NCBI GenBank assembly: GCA_002421965.1
Contig: DISN01000017.1
Coordinates: 1 to 17,853, forward strand
Source of the DNA: Candidatus Saccharibacteria bacterium UBA6209
Lineage (GTDB): Bacteria > Patescibacteriota > Saccharimonadia > Saccharimonadales > Saccharimonadaceae
Direction: 5' to 3'
Length of the DNA stretch: 17,853 nucleotides
Below are positions 13,583-17,853 of the stretch, one piece after another; positions within the stretch are counted from its first letter, which is position 1, and the number at the start of each line of letters is the position of its first letter. The notes under the pieces are model-generated. The model saw only the letters and a program-made list of their open reading frames with translations, did no database searches and had not been told where the DNA came from. Both the position numbers and the translations under genes were made by a program.

Positions 13583-15865
13583 CTAGCCCCTGCCCCTCCA
13601 GCCACGACGGCGCTTCGGCTGGTGCCGCTTTTCGTGCCGCGGCTCCCCTAGGTTCTGATAATAGTTATCGCCAACAAATGTCTCTAGCTTTGACAGTGCC
13701 AACAAATTCCGCTTTTCATCAGCCGACAATTGATCAATCGAGATAATGCCTCCCGAGCGAATCTTGACCTCCTGCTCAATCTGTCGCATCGAAATCTTCG
13801 GTACCCGTCGATGAAAGCGCGACAACTGACGACTTTGCCACTCTAGTTGAGAATAGGCCCACTTGGCAAATTCTCGCACAAACAGCGTGCGATTGTCTCG
13901 ACTATCCTCGGTAACAGGTATTGATTGCCCCTGTAGGACCTTTTTGCCCATACGAATCTGCTGCCGCTCAGCCAGCCCTCCAATTCGCGGATCGTAAAAT
14001 AACTTACCTCGACGACTACCGAACAGGTCGGGCGCCAAATCTACCAACCAACGCGTATCGACTATCGTTACATCCGTCACTAGCCGTAGCGTCTCTAGGT
14101 CGCCCCGATGAGTTGGCACCTCCAGGTCAAACGGCGTACCGCAAACAAGTAGCGGATTACGCACCACACTACTGCTTGACAGCTCTCGCTCCTTGCCAGT
14201 AAAAATATGCTCGACTCTACCGCGATCGTTCATCGCCCACAGCTGATCAATCTGCCCAGCGACAATGCTCTTTAGTAATGGCGTTTCTTCTTGACTCGAC
14301 ACTGGCGACAACTCAATGTCAAGCAGTCCTAGGTCTCGGTGCAACCGCTCAATCACCTCTTTGGCTTTGATGATATTCTTAGCGATTATGCCCATATCTT
14401 CAAATTCATCGGGTAGTATATCTGCTGATTTTAGATAGACATCATACTGAGCCAACAGATCTGATTTGGTCTGCCTAGTAAGTTTTCGCCAGCCGGTAAA
14501 ACGATTACCGCCCTTGATTATGCCACCGACCTCCTGGATACCAATAATTGCTGCCAGCTTCGCCTGAACCTCTTTGCTATACTTCTCGCCCTCGATCAAC
14601 ATGCGTGCATAGCTCGACTCAACTGGAAATCGCTCCATTGCCCGACCGATATTTGTCACTTCGCCCTGCGAGGTCATCGCCCCCAATGCCTTAAGTGTTC
14701 GCTTAGCCCGCTGAATAGCCTGTCGGCTAGGGTCATGATAGAAATCAAGCATTTCGATATCAATTCCAACATTTGCCAACCTAAGTGTTAATCGGTCGAT
14801 GTGCTTACGCAAAATCTCTGGTGTTGGATACTCATCACGCTCTTCAAACGGCAAGCACGGCATAGTGTCATACGGTGCCAAAATATATTCACCAGGCTTG
14901 GTGCGTCCGGCCCTACCAGACCGCTGCAGGCTATCAGCCTGAGAGATCTGAGCAATAAACAGCCCCTCAACGCCATTACGAACTTCACTTCGTCGCTCCA
15001 GGCCGCTATCGATCACCAGATCGATATCATTAATCGTCACGCTGGTCTGAGCGATATTGGTAGATAAAATAATCTTGCCGTTAGGATAACTGGCAAAAGC
15101 CTTTTGCTGCATCTCGACCTCTAGCTGGCTATGAAGTGGGATAATTGGCACGCCAACCTCTTCAGCCTTTCTAGTAATTACGTCCGTTATATCCTGGATC
15201 TCAGCTTTGCCTGGCAGAAAAGTCAGTATATTATGACCAGGATTATCCAACTGAGCCATGATCTCACTCAGCACATCCGTGCCTGTGCGTTTTTTGACTT
15301 CAAAGTAACGACCAGGGACATCGATCACCGCATTGGTCCCGTAAAATTCCGCCAAACTAGCAGTTTCGATGGTGGCACTCATAATTACAACCTTAAACTT
15401 CGGATCCTCCTGAACCCGCTTCTTAGACCAGGCAATCAAAACCTCCATGTTTTCGTTCCATTCGTGAACTTCGTCAAGCACCAAGACCTGCTTGCTGCGA
15501 ATACCAACGCCAGTCAGCTCACGGACTAACTGCAGACCATCGGTACAGTAGAGTATCTTCGTCTGGCCGCTGTCATCTCGCTCGTGAGCCGTACGGTAAC
15601 CGATAATTTCACTACTGTCCTCAGAATTTCGCTCGGACCACTCTTCGCGAACACGATAAGTTAGATTTCTAGCCGCCAAAATCCTTGGCTGAGTCACAAT
15701 CACCCTATCATACCCATGCTCCGCTAGGTATTGTGGCACCTGAGTACTCTTGCCGGCGCCGGTTTCGGCGGTCAATATCACCACCTGATTTCTATCGACC
15801 GCATCGACTATTTGCTCGCGGAATTCCAGGGTAGGCAGATCATTAAAACCACCAGAGAGGCTCAT
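13583..15865 (-). CDS. DEAH-box RNA helicase, HrpA-like
   Basis: ATP-dependent helicase of the DEAH/RHA family, 760 aa, acting on RNA or ribonucleoproteins. Motifs in order: Walker A GAGKST at 36-41, Ia QPRILAA at 59-65, II DEVH at 131-134, III SAT at 163-165, IV FLPG at 216-219, V TNIAQTSVTI at 269-278, VI QRSGRAGR at 314-321, then the winged-helix/ratchet region and an OB-like C-terminus. It is much shorter than E. coli HrpA (about 1300 aa), so the long C-terminal extension is absent. The last residues are basic (KRRRGWRGRG). Motif II and the QPR motif favour HrpA over HrpB, but neither assignment is secure. The ATG at 15865 lies 2 bp after the stop of the upstream small membrane protein gene, with GAGAGG about 12 nt upstream, so they are co-transcribed. 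Confidence 0.93.
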   Translation of the reverse strand: MSLSGGFNDLPTLEFREQIVDAVDRNQVVILTAETGAGKSTQVPQYLAEHGYDRVIVTQPRILAARNLTYRVREEWSERNSEDSSEIIGYRTAHERDDSGQTKILYCTDGLQLVRELTGVGIRSKQVLVLDEVHEWNENMEVLIAWSKKRVQEDPKFKVVIMSATIETASLAEFYGTNAVIDVPGRYFEVKKRTGTDVLSEIMAQLDNPGHNILTFLPGKAEIQDITDVITRKAEEVGVPIIPLHSQLEVEMQQKAFASYPNGKIILSTNIAQTSVTINDIDLVIDSGLERRSEVRNGVEGLFIAQISQADSLQRSGRAGRTKPGEYILAPYDTMPCLPFEERDEYPTPEILRKHIDRLTLRLANVGIDIEMLDFYHDPSRQAIQRAKRTLKALGAMTSQGEVTNIGRAMERFPVESSYARMLIEGEKYSKEVQAKLAAIIGIQEVGGIIKGGNRFTGWRKLTRQTKSDLLAQYDVYLKSADILPDEFEDMGIIAKNIIKAKEVIERLHRDLGLLDIELSPVSSQEETPLLKSIVAGQIDQLWAMNDRGRVEHIFTGKERELSSSSVVRNPLLVCGTPFDLEVPTHRGDLETLRLVTDVTIVDTRWLVDLAPDLFGSRRGKLFYDPRIGGLAERQQIRMGKKVLQGQSIPVTEDSRDNRTLFVREFAKWAYSQLEWQSRQLSRFHRRVPKISMRQIEQEVKIRSGGIISIDQLSADEKRNLLALSKLETFVGDNYYQNLGEPRHEKRHQPKRRRGWRGRG

Positions 15866-15867
15866 AG

Positions 15868-16236
15868 CTACTTGCCTCTCTTGGCATTTACGCCCATACT
15901 TGCTAACGACTCGGCAATCTCTTGAGCTAGCTTGTGATCTACCTGAATCTTGCGCCTTATCAACTCATTATCATGGTCGATTTCCTGCAGCTCCTTGAGA
16001 GTAGCCCTCATCTCTCTAGATATCCTCTCCATTGTTCTCGACTGCCTTAGACTAGTCATACTGCCGACAATAGCCAGGGTTACGGCCACTAGGCTAAATC
16101 CAAATGTTATGAACTCAAATAACGCCAGTTCTGATCTTGAAGCGTGGCTAATTAGCAGACCTAACCCAACTATCGCACCGAGGGCTGTTGCCCATAGTAA
16201 TCCCTGAAATACCCACTCTACGTTTCTATTGTTCAT
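15868..16236 (-). CDS. Small protein with two transmembrane helices and a C-terminal coiled coil
   Basis: A 122-aa protein of no family I recognise. Two hydrophobic segments (about residues 10-29, FQGLLWATALGAIVGLGLLI, and 39-60, LFEFITFGFSLVAVTLAIVG) are followed by a charged, probably coiled-coil region (about 62-115, with heptad-like SRTMERISREMRATLKELQE). This predicts a membrane anchor with both ends in the cytoplasm and a helical tail. The start at 16236 is supported by AAAGGGG 4 nt upstream and by the hydrophobic N-terminus. Only 2 bp separate its stop from the helicase start, so the two are probably translated from one message. A membrane-tethering partner of the helicase is possible, but that rests on gene order alone. 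Confidence 0.75.
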   Translation of the reverse strand: MNNRNVEWVFQGLLWATALGAIVGLGLLISHASRSELALFEFITFGFSLVAVTLAIVGSMTSLRQSRTMERISREMRATLKELQEIDHDNELIRRKIQVDHKLAQEIAESLASMGVNAKRGK

Positions 16237-16259
16237 TATGCCCCTTTTCTATAGGACAT

Positions 16260-16268
16260 ATTGTATCA
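16260..16268 (-). promoter_or_regulatory. Extended -10 promoter of the small membrane protein-helicase unit
   Basis: The minus strand reads TGATACAAT, a TGn-extended -10 differing from TATAAT at one base. It lies about 23 nt before the ATG, leaving room for a short leader with AAAGGGG. No -35 box is evident. Confidence 0.4.
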
Positions 16269-16280
16269 GAATACGCACTT

Positions 16281-16799
16281 TTAGGCGGCTGTTTTGCGGT
16301 CTATTTCCAGAAACATACTGGCATCACCGTCATCGTTTGTTTCATAGACCTCAAATCCTAGCGATGAGAACAGTGGCTGAGAGGCCGGCAGCGCCCAGGT
16401 GAATATCTCTTTGGCCCGTCGATCCACGCATAGCTCGATGGCCCCTCTAGCCAACGCCCTAGCGTAGCCCTTACCCCTTTCGGGTGGGTCAACTGCGAGC
16501 GAATCAATCTTGAACAAGCCGCCCCTTTTACAGTCCAGTACAGATATTGCGCCGACTATCTGATTACTGTCATCACGAACCACCAGATAGTCCAGTCCGT
16601 CCATCACGCTCCGTAGGGTTTCTGGATTATCTAGTACAAAATCAGTATGAGTATTACCAATCAATCTCCACAGCTTATCTATCTTCAGCAGATCATCATA
16701 CCTAGCATGATCATAAGGGTCCATAGGGGCTTTCATGTCAACCTTACTGACAACAGTCGGCGCATCAAACTCAGCTATGTTACTTTTTTCCAACAGCAT
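16281..16799 (-). CDS. GNAT family N-acetyltransferase
   Basis: Predicted acetyl-CoA-dependent acetyltransferase, 172 aa. The GNAT core is at residues 70-155: YLVVRDDSNQIVGAISV, then FKIDSLAVDPPERGKGYARAL with the acetyl-CoA pyrophosphate loop R108-G-K-G-Y-A113 (R/QxxGxG/A), and the C-terminal beta strand region QPLFSSLGFEVYE. The N-terminal 60 residues are less conserved. The substrate cannot be deduced; the fold covers ribosomal protein, amino-acid, antibiotic and polyamine acetylation. The gene lies 53 bp after lysS and has its own promoter. The ATG at 16799 is 8 nt from the -10 box, so the transcript may be leaderless, although AGGA 4 nt before the ATG could serve as a weak ribosome site if transcription starts early. 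Confidence 0.88.
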   Translation of the reverse strand: MLLEKSNIAEFDAPTVVSKVDMKAPMDPYDHARYDDLLKIDKLWRLIGNTHTDFVLDNPETLRSVMDGLDYLVVRDDSNQIVGAISVLDCKRGGLFKIDSLAVDPPERGKGYARALARGAIELCVDRRAKEIFTWALPASQPLFSSLGFEVYETNDDGDASMFLEIDRKTAA

Positions 16800-16807
16800 A
16801 TAATCCT

Positions 16808-16836
16808 ATTATATCATAAATACTATATTAAATCAA
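16808..16836 (-). promoter_or_regulatory. Promoter of the GNAT gene (TTGATT-N17-TATAAT)
   Basis: TATAAT at 16808-16813, preceded by TGA (extended -10), lies 17 bp from TTGATT at 16831-16836 on the minus strand. The -10 is only 8 nt from the ATG. This is among the best promoter matches in the window. Confidence 0.65.
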
Positions 16837-16852
16837 TATTAACTAGATCTTA

Positions 16853-17853
16853 TTACAGATCAAAATCCGGATAGATCGCCTTGGTCGTCTCGTCCACTTC
16901 GTGCCTTAGCTGAGGAAAAGGTACACCCTCTCGGGCCGATATGCCCTCTAAGCTCCAAAAAACTCGCTCGCTATAGCCCAAGCCACAAGCTGGGGGCATT
17001 CCGTACTCCAAAGCTTCAACAAAATCGATATCAAGCATCTGCGCTTCATCATCGCCCGCATCACGCATAGCCTGCTGTTCGCGGAAACGATTAAGCTGAT
17101 CGATCGGGTCATTGAGCTCGCTATAGGCCTTGCACATTTCACTGCCACCAAATACCAAGTTAAACTGTTGACTTAGGCGCGGGTCATCTGCCTGCACCTT
17201 GGCAAGAGGCTGCATAAATGTCGGGATATCAACCAAAAATACCGGACCAGCTATTGATTTTCGATATTTCTTCCAGAGCTTGTCCAGGGAGCGAATCCGA
17301 TTATCAACCTTCTCAACCTCTAGTCCATGCTCTTTGAGCTTCGCCTGGATATCCTCGATTGGTGAGTCAAAAACATCTAGCTGATACTGATCCCTTAGTA
17401 CGTCAATAAAACTAATTCGAGGAAAATGCTGATCATCGTCACCAAAGTCCACCACCTGTCCATCGGCTAGCGTAAACTTACGAGTACCCCAAGTCTTGTC
17501 GCAAAGGAAGCGAATCATCCGCTCGGTCAGCTCCATGCCCTGCTGCCAATCGGCATAGGCCCAGTACCATTCCATGGCGTTGTGCTCAGGCAAGTGCTCG
17601 TCGGTATAGTTTTCGTTCCTAAACCTAGCACCAATGTCGTAAACCTTCTCAAAACCGGCCACCAGTAATCGCTTCAAGGGCAGCTCATGAGATATTCGCA
17701 GGTAAAATTCCTGGTCCAGCGCATCCATATGAGTCACAAAAGGATTAGCATCAGCACCACCAGCGGTATTTTCAAGAACTGTATTATTTACCTCGATAAA
17801 GCCCTCGTTGTTAAGGAAATCTCGGGTCGCCTGCCAGAACTTGCTACGACGGA
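16853..17853 (-). CDS. lysS: Lysyl-tRNA synthetase, class II (5' end cut by window)
   Basis: Class II enzyme charging tRNA-Lys; 332 codons are visible. The frame is open to the window edge, so the GTG at 17737 is internal: upstream codons encode RRSKFWQATRDFLNNEGFIE and then NTAGGADANPFVTHMDALD, which match the bacterial LysRS core. Next come RISHELPLKRLLVAGFEKVY and DIGARFRNE (motif 2 region), then YADWQQGMELTE. The C-terminal part has EALEYGMPPACGLGYSERVF (motif 3 region) and AREGVPFP. Motif 3 is unusual: the common form is GLGIGIDR, whereas here it is GLGYSER, one residue shorter, with the catalytic Arg kept. The N-terminal anticodon-binding OB domain would lie beyond the window. It ends with TAA, 53 bp before the GNAT gene; no clear terminator hairpin is visible in that gap. 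Confidence 0.95.
   Translation of the reverse strand, partial: RRSKFWQATRDFLNNEGFIEVNNTVLENTAGGADANPFVTHMDALDQEFYLRISHELPLKRLLVAGFEKVYDIGARFRNENYTDEHLPEHNAMEWYWAYADWQQGMELTERMIRFLCDKTWGTRKFTLADGQVVDFGDDDQHFPRISFIDVLRDQYQLDVFDSPIEDIQAKLKEHGLEVEKVDNRIRSLDKLWKKYRKSIAGPVFLVDIPTFMQPLAKVQADDPRLSQQFNLVFGGSEMCKAYSELNDPIDQLNRFREQQAMRDAGDDEAQMLDIDFVEALEYGMPPACGLGYSERVFWSLEGISAREGVPFPQLRHEVDETTKAIYPDFDL

Noticed and set aside
13516..13746. Plus-strand reading frame starting in the heptad array
   Set aside because: It runs antisense into the helicase C-terminus, has repeat-derived low-complexity residues and no ribosome site.
15131..15529. Plus-strand 132-codon frame antisense to the helicase
   Set aside because: It covers helicase motif regions on the opposite strand and has no family features or start signal.
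17737..17737. GTG at 17737 as the lysS start
   Set aside because: The frame stays open to the window edge and the upstream codons encode conserved LysRS sequence (RRSKFWQATRDFL and NTAGGADANPF), so the true start is outside the window.
1..17853. tRNA, rRNA, transposase or prophage genes
   Set aside because: All spacers except 13232-13582 are about 124 bp or less and none shows a cloverleaf or rRNA-like segment; no transposase, integrase or phage motif is seen in any frame.

Overview
The window carries a compact block of genes, all on the minus strand. Spacers are tens of bases long or absent, several start/stop codons overlap by 4 bp, and there is one clear exception, a 351-base spacer at 13232-13582. 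TGA is used as a stop codon (serS, PadR, PspC and ABC ATPase genes), which argues against the UGA-glycine code of Gracilibacteria and SR1. The SecA has an insertion before the GTNNEFGFDYLRDN motif and no zinc-binding tail. Together with the small streamlined proteins this suggests a Patescibacteria/CPR bacterium, most likely of the Saccharibacteria (TM7) type. That placement is inferred from protein character, not from a search.

Layout in transcription order, from high to low coordinates. lysS (5' end cut by the window) is followed by a GNAT acetyltransferase with its own promoter. A small two-helix membrane/coiled-coil protein comes next, 2 bp ahead of a DEAH-box RNA helicase. The long spacer then holds a pair of inverted heptanucleotide repeat arrays, a nested hairpin, and a promoter overlapped by an iterated CATAG/CTATG operator. 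Next is a five-gene operon: a PadR regulator, a PspC/GIN-type membrane protein, an FtsX/MacB permease, an ABC ATPase, and a second paralogous permease. After it come uppP, serS and hpf, closed by an intrinsic terminator. A TATAAT promoter just past that terminator starts secA, which is followed at 18 bp by an M16 zinc peptidase and then by murD (3' end outside the window).

Functionally the block mixes core translation (LysRS, SerRS, hibernation factor, RNA helicase) with envelope work (SecA export, undecaprenyl-pyrophosphate recycling, MurD). The PadR-PspC-ABC operon looks like a repressible envelope-stress or efflux module: a cytoplasmic repressor, a membrane sensor-like protein with an extracytoplasmic beta domain, and a one-ATPase/two-permease transporter.

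The main observations for a second look are: (1) the inverted heptad arrays between the helicase and PadR genes; (2) extended -10 boxes only 6-8 nt upstream of ATG at murD, serS and the GNAT gene, with a weaker case at uppP, which predicts leaderless mRNAs; (3) the PadR operator geometry; (4) the fused PspC-GIN protein in an asymmetric ABC operon.
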